64,000 bases of DNA from assembly GCA_903861125.1 (NCBI GenBank), contig CAIOTF010000039.1, positions 62,001 through 126,000 on the forward strand. Direction: 5' to 3'. Shown piece by piece: positions 8,848-18,179 of this stretch (position 1 is the first letter of the stretch; the number at the start of each line of letters is the position of its first letter). Position numbers and translations under genes: made by a program. Origin of the DNA: an uncultured Ignavibacteriota bacterium (GTDB taxonomy: Bacteria; Bacteroidota; Ignavibacteria; UBA10030; UBA8401). A model generated the notes under the pieces. The model did no database searches. It was not told where the DNA came from and saw nothing but the letters and a program-made list of their open reading frames with translations.

Positions 8848-9339
8848 GTGCTTGTGCTCAATCAGAATTATGAGCCGTTGAGCGTTTGTAATGTAAAAAA
8901 AGCAATCATGCTTCTTTTCCTACGGAAAGCAGAATTGATCGAAGCCAGTAATGGGAAAGTGATCCGTTCAGTTTCGTTGGCATTGCCGTTTCCGAGTGTG
9001 GTGCGTCTTTCTTCATTTGTGCGTGTGCCGTATAAAAAAATTATTCTTTCACGAAAGAATATTCTGCGCCGTGATGGTCACCGGTGCCAGTATTGCGGAC
9101 GAGGTGATGTTCCGCTGACCATGGACCACGTTCAGCCTCGTTCGAAAGGTGGCGAAGATGCGTGGGAAAATCTTGTTGCCGCATGTGTGAAGTGTAATAA
9201 TAGAAAAGGAGACAGCACTCCGGAAGAAGCGGCTATGCCGTTGTTGCGTCAGCCGATGAAGCCGAATCATGTCACCTTCATTCGTCATTTTGTCGGGAAT
9301 ATGGACGACCGGTGGAAACCGTACTTGTTCATGCACTGA
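8848..9339 (+). CDS. HNH endonuclease-family protein
   Basis: A 163-residue protein of the widespread VLVLNQ-x-YEPL group of HNH proteins. The HNH/zinc module lies at about residues 70-125: RDGHRCQYCGRG, then LTMDHVQPRSKGG with the metal-binding DH pair, then ENLVAACVKCNNRKGD. These proteins are stand-alone chromosomal genes whose physiological role is not established. GTG 8848 is the only ordinary start in frame, but it has no good ribosome-binding site. The frame stays open back to 8764, and the two codons before GTG (SK) fit the family N-terminus, so a longer protein from a rare start is possible. Confidence 0.85.
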   Translation: MLVLNQNYEPLSVCNVKKAIMLLFLRKAELIEASNGKVIRSVSLALPFPSVVRLSSFVRVPYKKIILSRKNILRRDGHRCQYCGRGDVPLTMDHVQPRSKGGEDAWENLVAACVKCNNRKGDSTPEEAAMPLLRQPMKPNHVTFIRHFVGNMDDRWKPYLFMH

Positions 9340-9429
9340 CACAAGGAAACAATTGAAACGTGAGATGAATCATACGTGAACGAAAACATCGGTTACTTTT
9401 TACGACACTTTTATAAAGAAAAATAGATT

Positions 9430-10416
9430 TTGACAAAACAGAAAAAAAGAATTTTATCGGGAATGCGTCCGACCGGAAAATTACATATCGGTCATTTGGT
9501 CGGGGCATTGGAAAATTGGGTCGCGCTGCAGAATGATTACAATAACTATCATTTAATAGCAGACTATCATGCATTAACGACGAATCTTGATACGAAAGAG
9601 TTATATCAGAATTCCATCGATATGGTGATCGATTGGCTTGCTGCGGGAATTGATCCGCAGAAAAGTCCCATATTCAGGCAGTCGCAGATAAAAGAACATG
9701 CTGAACTACATCTGATCTTTTCGATGCTGATCACAACCGCAAGATTGGAACGCAACCCGACGCTGAAAGATCAGATCCGCGATCTGAATATGGATTCAGT
9801 TGTGTATGGACATCTTGGTTATCCTGTACTGCAATCGGCTGATATTTTATTATACAAAGGTGAAGTTGTGCCGGTCGGCGAAGATCAGGTGCCGCATATT
9901 GAGATTACGCGCGAGATTGCGCGCAGGTTCAATCTGCAGTGGGGCTCAGTATTTCCCGAACCGGAACCAAAACTGACGAAGTTTGCGCGTCTTGCAGGTC
10001 TCGATGGAAATCAGAAAATGAGCAAGTCGTTGGGTAATACGATCTTGCTTTCTGACGCTCCCGACGAAATTCAAAAAAAGATGCGGACGGCGGTGACTGA
10101 TACATTAAAAGTGCGGAAGAACGATCCGGGCAGACCGGATGTGTGTGTTGTTTTTTCGTATCATCAAAAATTCAATCCGGCAGAACTTCCCGAGATCCGT
10201 CAGGGATGCGAGAGCGGTGCTTTGGGGTGTGTTGATTGTAAGAAGAACTGTTCTTCAAAGATCGCCGAATCGCTTGCACCGTTCCGCGAAAAACGTGCAT
10301 ACTTTGAAAGCAATCCTGTGGAGGTGAAATTTGTACTGAGTGACGGGGAGTCGCGGGCTAAACGGATTGCCGAAGAAACGATGCGTGAAGTACGTGATGT
10401 GATGAAGATCGGCTAA
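9430..10416 (+). CDS. trpS: tryptophanyl-tRNA synthetase
   Basis: A class I aminoacyl-tRNA synthetase of 328 residues that charges tRNA-Trp. The HIGH motif appears as HIGH in GMRPTGKLHIGHLVGAL (residues 11-27) and the KMSKS motif as QKMSKSLGN at about residue 196. A Cys cluster (CVDCKKNC) near 268 resembles that of the bacterial enzymes. The start is TTG 9430; only weak purine-rich sequence precedes it, but no ATG lies before the conserved GMRPTGK. It is followed at ten bases by scpA. Confidence 0.95.
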   Translation: MTKQKKRILSGMRPTGKLHIGHLVGALENWVALQNDYNNYHLIADYHALTTNLDTKELYQNSIDMVIDWLAAGIDPQKSPIFRQSQIKEHAELHLIFSMLITTARLERNPTLKDQIRDLNMDSVVYGHLGYPVLQSADILLYKGEVVPVGEDQVPHIEITREIARRFNLQWGSVFPEPEPKLTKFARLAGLDGNQKMSKSLGNTILLSDAPDEIQKKMRTAVTDTLKVRKNDPGRPDVCVVFSYHQKFNPAELPEIRQGCESGALGCVDCKKNCSSKIAESLAPFREKRAYFESNPVEVKFVLSDGESRAKRIAEETMREVRDVMKIG

Positions 10417-10425
10417 TAACGAACG

Positions 10426-11187
10426 ATGGATAAAGCATACAGGGTTAAATTATCGGACTTTGAAGGTCCGCTCGATCTTCTTCTCTTTTTCATCAAAAGA
10501 GACGAGTTGGATATCTACGATATTCCCATCGCAAAGATTACGAAAGAATTCCTTCAGTATCTGCAGTATTTGCAGGAATTGAATCTTGATATTGCAGGAG
10601 AATTCATCGTAACAGCGGCCGAACTAATGCAGATAAAAGCGCAGATGCTTCTGCCGCGCCCCGAAGGTGAAGGAGAAGAAGAGTTCGATCCGCGCGCTGT
10701 GCTTGTTCGACGCCTGCTGGAATACAAACGCTGGAAAGAAATGGCGGAAGAACTGGAACGGAGACAGCTTCGTCAACGAAAACTTGCATACCGCGGTAAT
10801 TTCGAAAATGATCCCAGGGTCATTGAAGAAGCGAACGATGACGATATTATCCGCGATGTAACGTTATTCGACCTAATTGCAGCATTCCAGTTTGCGGTGA
10901 ATAAGATGCCGAAGAAACACGTTCACGAGATCAATAAACTGAACGTGTCGCTCGACGAACAAATGGAGTTTATCGTCAATCTGTTTAAAGAGAAGAGTGA
11001 GATATCATTTTTCGAGATCGTTCTTTCGATGACGGATAAAATCCGCATTGTGGTGACGTTTATTGCAATATTGGAATTGATGAAACAGCATATCATCGCT
11101 ATCAATCAATACGATCCATACTCGGATATTACGCTGGTGAAAGTCAGTGATGCAATCACTATTGCACCTCCTGATTCATTGTATTAA
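10426..11187 (+). CDS. scpA: segregation and condensation protein A (kleisin)
   Basis: The kleisin subunit that bridges SMC heads and binds ScpB in the bacterial condensin complex. It is 253 residues, normal length. The N-terminal VKLSDFEGPLDLLLFFIKRD is the family signature for SMC binding. The middle is charged and helical and the C-terminal winged helix runs from about residue 170. It lies between trpS and scpB, the classic scpA-scpB pairing. Confidence 0.95.
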   Translation: MDKAYRVKLSDFEGPLDLLLFFIKRDELDIYDIPIAKITKEFLQYLQYLQELNLDIAGEFIVTAAELMQIKAQMLLPRPEGEGEEEFDPRAVLVRRLLEYKRWKEMAEELERRQLRQRKLAYRGNFENDPRVIEEANDDDIIRDVTLFDLIAAFQFAVNKMPKKHVHEINKLNVSLDEQMEFIVNLFKEKSEISFFEIVLSMTDKIRIVVTFIAILELMKQHIIAINQYDPYSDITLVKVSDAITIAPPDSLY

Positions 11188-11236
11188 AGATTTATAAGAA
11201 ACGATCCAAACCCGATCATCCTCGGAGAAGAAGAAT

Positions 11237-12745
11237 ATGAGTGAAGAACAAACTGAGATCAAGGCGGAAGTGGCAGTCGAGGAGATAGTTGTTTCGACCG
11301 AGTTGAAGAACATCATTGAAGCACTAATCTTTGCAAGTGATGAACCGATGACGGTACGATTCCTTCGGTCCATCATGGATGATGTGAATAAAGATCTTCC
11401 GCCGTCTGAACACTATGCCGTTAATGCCGAAATTATCCGTAAAGCAGTGGGCGATTTGAACCGCGGATACGGAAAGATGGGAAGCGGATTCCGCATCATC
11501 GAGATCGGTGGTGGATTTACGCATGCAACTCAGGAACAATTTTCAATGTGGGTCGGGAAACTGGCCAAAGAACGTGCGCGCCGGCGTCTATCGCCAACTG
11601 CCGTGGAGACACTTGCGATCATTGCCTATAAACAACCGATCGCGAAGGGAGAAGTGGAATTTATCAGAGGCGTGAATGTTGACTATATCATCAACGCGCT
11701 GCTGGAAAAAGATCTGATCCATATCACCGGCCGAGCGAGTACACCGGGGCGACCGCTGTTATACGGTACTACGCAAAAATTTTTAGAACATTTTGGATTG
11801 AATGAACTGAGCGATCTTCCGAAACCGCGAGAGATTTCCGAATTGATTAATGAAACGGAATTGGAGGTTGACCGCAGACTGCTTGCCGAACAGCAGGAAC
11901 TGGAATTCAAACAGGATCTTGAAACTAAACTTGAAGGGAACGAGGGATCAAAGAACAAACCGCAGAAAGCGGCGAAGATTAAGGTGCCGGATGACGTGCA
12001 GGCAGAGAACCGGAAGAGCGGAAAACAAAACGGTACCGCTTCACAGACAACGGTTCCTGTGGAAGACAAAAAAATTAATGAAGAAGGAGAATCATCATCA
12101 GAAAGCAAATTGACAACAGACGAAGCGGCAGCGCAAACCGCAGCAGGCCAGCAGAGCGGAACAGCGATCCTCGAAAACGGACCGGAGATCCCGGCGATAA
12201 ACGAAGCGGATCATTTGGCGGGAAGCGTTCCGGAAAACCGGGATCAACATTCGGATCGTTCGGCGGAAAGTCCGGGGATAAGTTCGGAAAAAGCACCGGC
12301 AGCACCGGAAGAAAACGGACAGGATCATTCGGGGACAAGCGTTCCGGAAAACCTGGATCATCATTCGGATCGTTCGGCGGCGAACCTCGAGCAAGATTCG
12401 ACAAGTTCAAGAAGTTCGGACCAGGTGCCGACCGCACGGAAGGAAAGCGAACAGGAAAACCCGGCGACAGAAGAACAGGATCGCCTGACGACCGGCGTTC
12501 TACAAAACCTGGAGACCGCTTCGGAAAGCCCCGCAGCAGATCCGGAAAACCAGGAAGTCCGGCCGGAAGAAAGCGTACAGACAATTTTGACGGCAGACGC
12601 GGCGGATCATTCGGGTCATTCGAACGAAAACGAACACCTCGGCCAACAGCAGCAGGCAGGGACCGAAGCAGGGTCCGGACAACAAACCGGGTGGAGCAAG
12701 TGGAAGAACAAAGTGAAAACGTTCTTCCAGAAACTCTTCGCTTAA
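11237..12745 (+). CDS. scpB: segregation and condensation protein B; the distal 220 codons are probably not real ScpB
   Basis: Condensin accessory subunit with two winged-helix domains that dimerises and binds ScpA. The core is at residues 15-215: IIEALIFASDEPM, the LSPTAVETLAIIAYKQPIAK stretch, RGVNVDYIINALLEKDLI, and TPGRPLLYGTTQKFLEHFGL. Usual family length is about 200 residues, whereas this frame runs to 502. From about residue 285 (base 12090) the tail is low-complexity (E, S, N, Q, H, D rich), and here the DNA also encodes a basic stretch in the rluB frame. The substitution pattern inside a 60-base duplication favours the rluB frame, so ScpB may really end near 12080 after an undetected frameshift, or the two genes truly overlap. 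The last residues (GWSKWKNKVKTFFQKLFA) could form a plausible amphipathic end, so the overlap is not excluded. Confidence 0.85.
   Translation: MSEEQTEIKAEVAVEEIVVSTELKNIIEALIFASDEPMTVRFLRSIMDDVNKDLPPSEHYAVNAEIIRKAVGDLNRGYGKMGSGFRIIEIGGGFTHATQEQFSMWVGKLAKERARRRLSPTAVETLAIIAYKQPIAKGEVEFIRGVNVDYIINALLEKDLIHITGRASTPGRPLLYGTTQKFLEHFGLNELSDLPKPREISELINETELEVDRRLLAEQQELEFKQDLETKLEGNEGSKNKPQKAAKIKVPDDVQAENRKSGKQNGTASQTTVPVEDKKINEEGESSSESKLTTDEAAAQTAAGQQSGTAILENGPEIPAINEADHLAGSVPENRDQHSDRSAESPGISSEKAPAAPEENGQDHSGTSVPENLDHHSDRSAANLEQDSTSSRSSDQVPTARKESEQENPATEEQDRLTTGVLQNLETASESPAADPENQEVRPEESVQTILTADAADHSGHSNENEHLGQQQQAGTEAGSGQQTGWSKWKNKVKTFFQKLFA
12082..12690 (+). other. probable N-terminal arm of RluB, in frame with rluB and overlapping the scpB frame
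   Basis: After stop codons at 12076-12081 the rluB frame is open for 203 codons up to GTG 12691. It reads as a Gly/Arg/Lys/Ser/Phe-rich chain with repeated GSFG, KRSGKPG and DKFGK units. Basic low-complexity arms of this kind are found before the S4 domain of RsuA/RluB proteins in Bacteroidota. No ATG, GTG or TTG occurs in frame. AAGGAG at 12084-12089 is well placed for ATC 12094 or 12097. Alternatively, ATG 12078 in the third frame begins a short run that would join this one after a single-base shift before its stop at 12111. A sequencing indel, a rare start or a programmed frameshift are all possible. Confidence 0.6.
12208..12381 (+). repeat. 60-base direct duplication within the scpB/rluB overlap
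   Basis: 12208-12267 and 12322-12381 match at 53 of 60 bases, 114 bases (38 codons) apart. In the rluB frame five of the seven differences fall at third positions and only two residues change. In the scpB frame the same five fall at second positions and six residues change. Confidence 0.85.
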
Positions 12746-13473
12746 ACAGGTTCCTTGCAATGGTTGGCGTTGCATCGCGTCGTGCAGCAGAAGAGATGAT
12801 CACCAACGGCGAAGTGGAATTGAACGGCAGTGTGGTCACCGAACTCGGCACGAAAGTGAATCCGCAAAAGGATGTTGTGAAGGTGAACGGACAAACATAC
12901 ACGCTGGCACAGAAACTGGTGTATATTCTTCTTCACAAGCCGAAAGATTTTATTACCACGGCAAGCGACGAAAAAGGCCGCCGCACGGTGCTCGATCTCG
13001 TCAATTCGCGTGAACGCATCTATCCGGTCGGACGATTGGACAGACAGACGACCGGTGTGCTTCTTCTTACCAACGACGGAATGCTCGCCAACAAATTAAT
13101 GCACCCTTCCAGCGAAGTGATCAAGACGTACAACGTCTCACTCGACAAAGGTCTTGATCAGGTTCACGCCGAAAAACTTTCACGCGGTGTTTTTCTTGAG
13201 GATGGTAAGACAGCGCCAGCAGAACTTGAGATCATTCCGGGAACAAAGAGCCGGGAAGTGATCATCCATATTCATGAAGGAAAGAACCGTCAGGTGCGGA
13301 GGATGTTCGAATCGTTCGGGTATGAAGTGGAACGGCTTCACCGGTCGGAATATGCCGGTCTTTCCGTGCAGGGTCTTCAGCGCGGTATGTGGCGGTATTT
13401 GACGGAACGGGAAGTGAGACATTTGAAGAGTGTCGTCCTTCCGGAAAAGATCACAACCAAAAAAGAGGTATAG
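12691..13473 (+). CDS. rluB: 23S rRNA pseudouridine synthase, RsuA/RluB type (core region)
   Basis: Isomerises uridine in rRNA, most likely in 23S domain V. The S4 RNA-binding domain is at residues 13-60 (LNRFLAMVGVASRRAAEEMI, VELNGSVVTELG). The catalytic domain has YPVGRLDRQTTGVLLLTNDG with the catalytic Asp, and EGKNRQVRRMF near the end. GTG 12691 is only the first ordinary start in frame; the frame is open back to 12082 with RluB-arm-like composition, so the real protein is probably much longer. The core overlaps the end of the scpB frame by 55 bases. It follows scpA-scpB, a very common arrangement, and ends eight bases before malQ. Confidence 0.92.
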   Translation: MEQVEEQSENVLPETLRLNRFLAMVGVASRRAAEEMITNGEVELNGSVVTELGTKVNPQKDVVKVNGQTYTLAQKLVYILLHKPKDFITTASDEKGRRTVLDLVNSRERIYPVGRLDRQTTGVLLLTNDGMLANKLMHPSSEVIKTYNVSLDKGLDQVHAEKLSRGVFLEDGKTAPAELEIIPGTKSREVIIHIHEGKNRQVRRMFESFGYEVERLHRSEYAGLSVQGLQRGMWRYLTEREVRHLKSVVLPEKITTKKEV

Positions 13474-13480
13474 AGACCCT

Positions 13481-15022
13481 ATGAATTTTGAACGCAGTTC
13501 AGGAATATTATTGCATCCCACATCACTTCCCGGTCCGTTCGGCATGGGTGACCTGGGAGCATCATCGTATCATTTCGTTGAATGGCTTATGGTTGCTGGA
13601 CAGAAACTATGGCAGATGCTTCCGCTTGGTCCGGCCGGAATGGGCGATTCGCCGTATATGTGCTATTCGGCATTTGCAGGTGAACCTCTGCTGATTGATT
13701 TGCAGGAACTGGCCGATCGCGGATGGCTCACACCCGGTGATCTGAAGGATATTCCGCCGTTCGATCTTCATAAGATCCATTACGGTAATGTGAAAGCATT
13801 CCGGATGGAAAAACTCCGCATAGCGTCGCAGCAATTTTTCAAGAAACATTCGAAAACGGAATTGGATGATTTTCAATTGTTCTGTAAAAAACAAAAAGCA
13901 TGGCTTGAAGATTATGCATTGTTTATGTCGATCATTCAAAAATACAACGGGGCGGAATGGAGTACGTGGGATGCCGATCTTTTGAAGAGAACACCTTCGG
14001 CAATGAAGAAGATCCGCAAAGAATTGGAGCAAGAAATAAATTTTTGGGAATTCACGCAATGGTGTTTTTTTCGGCAATGGTTTGCTTTGAAACGATATGC
14101 CAATGACCGCGGTGTGAAGATCGTCGGTGATATTCCGATCTTTATCGCATACCAAAGTGCAGACGTTTGGGCTAACCAACATCTGTTCCATCTCGACAAG
14201 AATATGAAGCCGACAGTTGTGGCCGGAGTGCCGCCTGATTATTTTTCCGTAACAGGCCAGCGTTGGGGAAATCCTCTCTACAACTGGAAAGCAATGCATG
14301 AAGAACAATATTCATGGTTCATCGAACGCATCAAAACAACACTTGAACTAGTAGACATTGTCCGCATAGACCATTTCCGCGGATTCGCCGGCTATTGGGA
14401 AATTCCTGCCACCGAAGCAACCGCTGTTAAAGGCCGCTGGGTAAAAGGTCCCGGCGCAAAATTGTTCGATGCAATCGAAAAGAAACTTGGTAAAATGCCT
14501 ATCATTGCCGAAGACCTCGGCGAGATAACGCCGGATGTTATAGAATTGCGCGACCGCTACAACTTTCCCGGAATGAGAATTCTGCAGTTTGCTTTTGCCG
14601 GCGATACCAAAAACAGTTTCCTCCCGCATAATTATATCTCGAATACCGTTGTCTATTCGGGAACGCATGACAACGATACGTCGATCGGTTGGTTCAATAC
14701 CGCAACGGAACGCGAACGCGAATTTGTTAAAAAGTATATCGGAACGGAAGGGAACGAGATCCATTGGGACTTGATCCGCATTGCTTCGCAATCGGTTGCC
14801 GGTATGGCAGTGTTTCCATTTCAGGATGTGATTGGCTTAGGTACGGAAGCGCGGATGAACATGCCCGGCCATGCGCTCGGAAATTGGGCGTGGAGATTTA
14901 CGTGGGATCAGGTGCAGTCGTGGCACGCACAAAAATTATATGAAATTTCTGCTCTGACCAGCAGAACGAATGCGGACAAAGTAAATCTCCCCCCGTATCC
15001 TTCGGGGAAAGCGCAGCCGTAA
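13481..15022 (+). CDS. malQ: 4-alpha-glucanotransferase (amylomaltase)
   Basis: A GH77 enzyme that moves alpha-1,4-glucan segments between maltodextrins in the cytoplasm. It is 513 residues from ATG 13481; an earlier in-frame ATG at 13430 lies inside rluB and would add a non-conserved tail. Family motifs are SSGILLHPTSLPGPFGMGDLG at the start, QMLPLGPAG, the nucleophile Asp in DIVRIDHFRGF, the acid/base Glu in IIAEDLGEI, and the third carboxylate in YSGTHDNDT. No other glycogen or maltose gene is nearby. Confidence 0.95.
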   Translation: MNFERSSGILLHPTSLPGPFGMGDLGASSYHFVEWLMVAGQKLWQMLPLGPAGMGDSPYMCYSAFAGEPLLIDLQELADRGWLTPGDLKDIPPFDLHKIHYGNVKAFRMEKLRIASQQFFKKHSKTELDDFQLFCKKQKAWLEDYALFMSIIQKYNGAEWSTWDADLLKRTPSAMKKIRKELEQEINFWEFTQWCFFRQWFALKRYANDRGVKIVGDIPIFIAYQSADVWANQHLFHLDKNMKPTVVAGVPPDYFSVTGQRWGNPLYNWKAMHEEQYSWFIERIKTTLELVDIVRIDHFRGFAGYWEIPATEATAVKGRWVKGPGAKLFDAIEKKLGKMPIIAEDLGEITPDVIELRDRYNFPGMRILQFAFAGDTKNSFLPHNYISNTVVYSGTHDNDTSIGWFNTATEREREFVKKYIGTEGNEIHWDLIRIASQSVAGMAVFPFQDVIGLGTEARMNMPGHALGNWAWRFTWDQVQSWHAQKLYEISALTSRTNADKVNLPPYPSGKAQP

Positions 15023-15046
15023 ATTTACCACTATGACGATTAATAA

Positions 15047-16546
15047 ATGAAAACTTCACTGCTTCCTATTTTGTCTCTTTTGCTCGTGCTTGGTTGTTCA
15101 GCACCGCAGGCAATTATGTTCGATACCGACACTCCGATCGGTAAACTGGGGTTTGAACTCTCGCAAAAATTCGATGACCCGGATTTTGAAAATGCGCACT
15201 GGGGCGTATTGATCCGGTCGTTGAAGACAGGTGAGACGGTCTATTCGCGCAACGAAAAGAAGATGTTCATGCCTGCTTCGAACATGAAATTGTTTACAAC
15301 GTCAACCGCAATGATGGCGCTCGGTCCAGATTATCGTTATACGACTCGTCTCGTTGCGGTCGGCACAGTTAAAGACAGCACGCTGAACGGAAATCTCATC
15401 GTTATCGGCAGCGGCGATCCAACGATCTCGGGAAGATTTAATGACGGCAATGTGACGGAAACATTCGGGCAGTGGGCGGACAGTTTAAAAGCCCATGGCA
15501 TTAAAGCAGTTAACGGTACCATCATTGGCGACGATAATTGTTTTGACGAGGAATTCTACGGTTCAAACTGGTCAGCCGATGATGAAACAGATTATTATTC
15601 AGCGCAGATCAGCGGAATTTCGTTTAACGATAATTGCGTTGATTTCCGGGTTGTTCCCTCTGCGAAGGCGGCGGATCTCTGCTCGCTTTCATGGACTCCA
15701 AACACAAAATATGTCAATGTGATCAATCAAACAGTCACGGCTCCGGTGACCGACTCTGTTTCCGATATAAGGTTCTATCGTGTTCGCGGAACGAATACTG
15801 TTTATGTCCGGGGAACAATGTCGGTCGGTAAAAAAGAACTGATCGAGTCAGTTACGATCGATAATCCAACTCTGTATGCCGTTACCGTATTGAAGGAAAT
15901 ATTAGAATCAAAAGGGATCCGTGTGAATGGAAATCCCGCCGATGTGGATGATATAAAGGATTCATTGAACTATGGTAATGCAAAGCAGATTGCATCATTC
16001 ACATCTGTACCGTATTCAGTGATGATCAGAACCATCAATAAGCCAAGCCAGAATTTTTATGCCGAACAACTTTTCCGGACGATTGGCAAAGAACGTGCAG
16101 GCGTAGGATCAATGGATAACGGCCGAATGACTGCGTATCCAATTCTGTCACATTGGGGCGTTGATACGGTGCGGCTCAGAATGGCCGATGGCTCCGGCTT
16201 GTCGCGTATGGATTTGGTCACACCGACAGATATTGTTTCCATTTTGTCCGGCATGTATACAGAAAAATATTTTCTCCCGTTCTACGAATCACTTCCCGTT
16301 GCAGGAGTTGACGGAACGATTAAAAATAGAATGAAGGGGACAAAAGCAGAAGGGAATGTTCACGCTAAGACAGGAACGATCGGTTATGTGCGTTCGCTTT
16401 CGGGATATGTAACAAGTGCAGACGGCGAGATGTTTGTTTTTTCGATGGTGGCAAATCATTACACCGTGCGGACATCGAAAGCGGAGAAGATTCAAAATGA
16501 AGCGTGCGTGAAACTGGCGGAGTTCAGCAGAACAAATAGTAAATAA
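15047..16546 (+). CDS. dacB: D-alanyl-D-alanine carboxypeptidase/endopeptidase, PBP4 (DacB) type, lipoprotein
   Basis: A class C low-molecular-weight penicillin-binding protein that trims or cleaves peptidoglycan peptides in the periplasm. It has 499 residues. The first 17 end in LLVLGC, a lipobox with the acylated Cys at 17, so it is probably membrane-anchored rather than free like E. coli PBP4. The acyl-enzyme motif SNMK is at 78-81 (PASNMKLFTT), the DGSGLSR motif lies near 375-381 and the KTG triad is in HAKTGTIG near 443. The large insert between SxxK and the second motif is characteristic of class C. Confidence 0.92.
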   Translation: MKTSLLPILSLLLVLGCSAPQAIMFDTDTPIGKLGFELSQKFDDPDFENAHWGVLIRSLKTGETVYSRNEKKMFMPASNMKLFTTSTAMMALGPDYRYTTRLVAVGTVKDSTLNGNLIVIGSGDPTISGRFNDGNVTETFGQWADSLKAHGIKAVNGTIIGDDNCFDEEFYGSNWSADDETDYYSAQISGISFNDNCVDFRVVPSAKAADLCSLSWTPNTKYVNVINQTVTAPVTDSVSDIRFYRVRGTNTVYVRGTMSVGKKELIESVTIDNPTLYAVTVLKEILESKGIRVNGNPADVDDIKDSLNYGNAKQIASFTSVPYSVMIRTINKPSQNFYAEQLFRTIGKERAGVGSMDNGRMTAYPILSHWGVDTVRLRMADGSGLSRMDLVTPTDIVSILSGMYTEKYFLPFYESLPVAGVDGTIKNRMKGTKAEGNVHAKTGTIGYVRSLSGYVTSADGEMFVFSMVANHYTVRTSKAEKIQNEACVKLAEFSRTNSK

Positions 16547-16580
16547 GTTTCAATGAGTGACTATTCAAAGAGAAAGTATT

Positions 16581-18101
16581 ATGGAAGATCAAATTACTAA
16601 AGATTATCACGATGAACTGAACACTTTAATGGTCCGCCGGCGCGAAGAGCTGGAACATTTAAGGGCGGCCGGAGTGAATCCTTATCCTTATGGATTTGAG
16701 AGGAACTCGACATCAAAGGAGATACTCGACAATTTCAAGGATGAGATGCCGCAGTGGATCGTTTCAGTTGCGGGACGCATCATGTCTATTCGCCGAATGG
16801 GAAAAGCTTCATTCTGTCACATTCAGGATATGACGGGAAAGATACAGTCGTATTTGAAAAAGGATGATCTGGGCGAATCGTATGACCAGTTCAAACTTCT
16901 TGATATTGGAGATATCATCGGTATTGAAGGATATGTTTTTCGGACAAAAATGGGTGAGGTTTCCATCCATGCTCAAAAATTGATTCTTCTTTCAAAATCG
17001 ATGCGTCCTCTTCCAATCGTGAAAGAAAAAACCGACGAACAGGGAAAAAAGGTCACCTTCGATCCATTTTCAGATAAGGAACTTCGGTACCGACAGAGGT
17101 ATATCGATCTGGTCGTGAATCCTGCAATACGTGAAACGTTCGTTAAGCGCTCCATGATTCTTCGTCAGATGAGAAGATTTCTGGACGAGAAGAATTTTCT
17201 TGAAGTGGAAACACCGGCGCTTCAGCCGATCTACGGCGGCGCAAGCGCACGGCCGTTCGCCACGCATCACAACGCACTTGATATTCCGCTGTATCTCCGC
17301 ATTGCAGATGAATTATATCTGAAACGGCTGATCGTCGGAGGGTTTGACGGCGTCTATGAGATTGCAAAAGATTTCCGGAACGAGGGAATGGACCGCACAC
17401 ACAATCCTGAATTTACAATGATGGAATTGTATGTAGCCTACAAGGATTACATTTGGATGATGGAACTTGTTGAGCAGATGGTATTTTCCATTGCGCAATC
17501 GTTAAATGGAAGCGCAGTCGTTCAACTGGGCACGAACGAGATAAATTTCACTCCGCCATGGCAGCGGTTGACGATGTTCGGAGCGATCGAAAAATATTCG
17601 GGCAAACAATTGCGCGGAAAGACTGAAACGGAACTGCGTGCGATTGCAAAGGAACTGCAGATCGATCTCGATCCGAAGATCGGTTCAGGGAAAATCATTG
17701 ACGAAATTTTCAGTGTAAAAGTACAGCCGCATCTTATCCAACCGACGTTCATCATGGATTATCCCGTTGAACTGTCACCGCTGGCAAAAAAACACCGGAG
17801 CGAAGATGGATTGGTTGAACGCTTTGAAGGATTCGTGAATGGCCAGGAGATCTGCAATGCATTCTCCGAACTGAATGATCCGCTCGATCAACGCGCCCGG
17901 TTTGAAGACCAGGTGCGATTGCGTGAGCGGGGAGACGACGAAGCGCAGACGATGGATGAAGATTTTCTGCGCGCATTGGAATACGGAATGCCTCCGACCG
18001 CCGGCTTGGGGATCGGTATTGATCGCCTGGTCATGCTGCTCACTCAACAAGACCATATCAGAGACGTCATCTTTTTCCCTCAAATGAGGCCGGAAAAATA
18101 A
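16581..18101 (+). CDS. lysS: lysyl-tRNA synthetase, class II
   Basis: Charges tRNA-Lys. It is 506 residues from ATG 16581, matching the usual length; an in-frame ATG at 16557 would add eight non-conserved residues and lacks a ribosome-binding site. The N-terminal OB-fold anticodon-binding domain (about 55-170) is followed by the class II core with motif 2 [20 protein letters not shown] and motif 3 [14 protein letters not shown]. It is followed by a strong terminator. Confidence 0.96.
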   Translation: MEDQITKDYHDELNTLMVRRREELEHLRAAGVNPYPYGFERNSTSKEILDNFKDEMPQWIVSVAGRIMSIRRMGKASFCHIQDMTGKIQSYLKKDDLGESYDQFKLLDIGDIIGIEGYVFRTKMGEVSIHAQKLILLSKSMRPLPIVKEKTDEQGKKVTFDPFSDKELRYRQRYIDLVVNPAIRETFVKRSMILRQMRRFLDEKNFLEVETPALQPIYGGASARPFATHHNALDIPLYLRIADELYLKRLIVGGFDGVYEIAKDFRNEGMDRTHNPEFTMMELYVAYKDYIWMMELVEQMVFSIAQSLNGSAVVQLGTNEINFTPPWQRLTMFGAIEKYSGKQLRGKTETELRAIAKELQIDLDPKIGSGKIIDEIFSVKVQPHLIQPTFIMDYPVELSPLAKKHRSEDGLVERFEGFVNGQEICNAFSELNDPLDQRARFEDQVRLRERGDDEAQTMDEDFLRALEYGMPPTAGLGIGIDRLVMLLTQQDHIRDVIFFPQMRPEK

Positions 18102-18123
18102 CCACATCCCACAATGTTCATTG

Positions 18124-18157
18124 GCGCTGTTTTGATGTATAAAATAGCGCTTTTTTT
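18124..18157 (+). terminator. intrinsic terminator after lysS
   Basis: GCGCTGTTTT (18124-18133) pairs with AAAATAGCGC (18141-18150) around a seven-base loop, with one G-T pair, and is followed by seven T. Its position shows that the next gene starts at 18180 rather than at an upstream in-frame ATG (18114). Confidence 0.88.
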
Positions 18158-18179
18158 ATCTTTTCGATTGTCTCTTGTT

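Noticed and set aside
12075-12902. A 275-codon open frame on the minus strand
   Set aside because: It lies opposite the scpB/rluB overlap, is a Pro/Arg/Phe low-complexity reading of the same repeats and has no domain or ribosome-binding site. It is open because the stretch is poor in the bases needed for stops.
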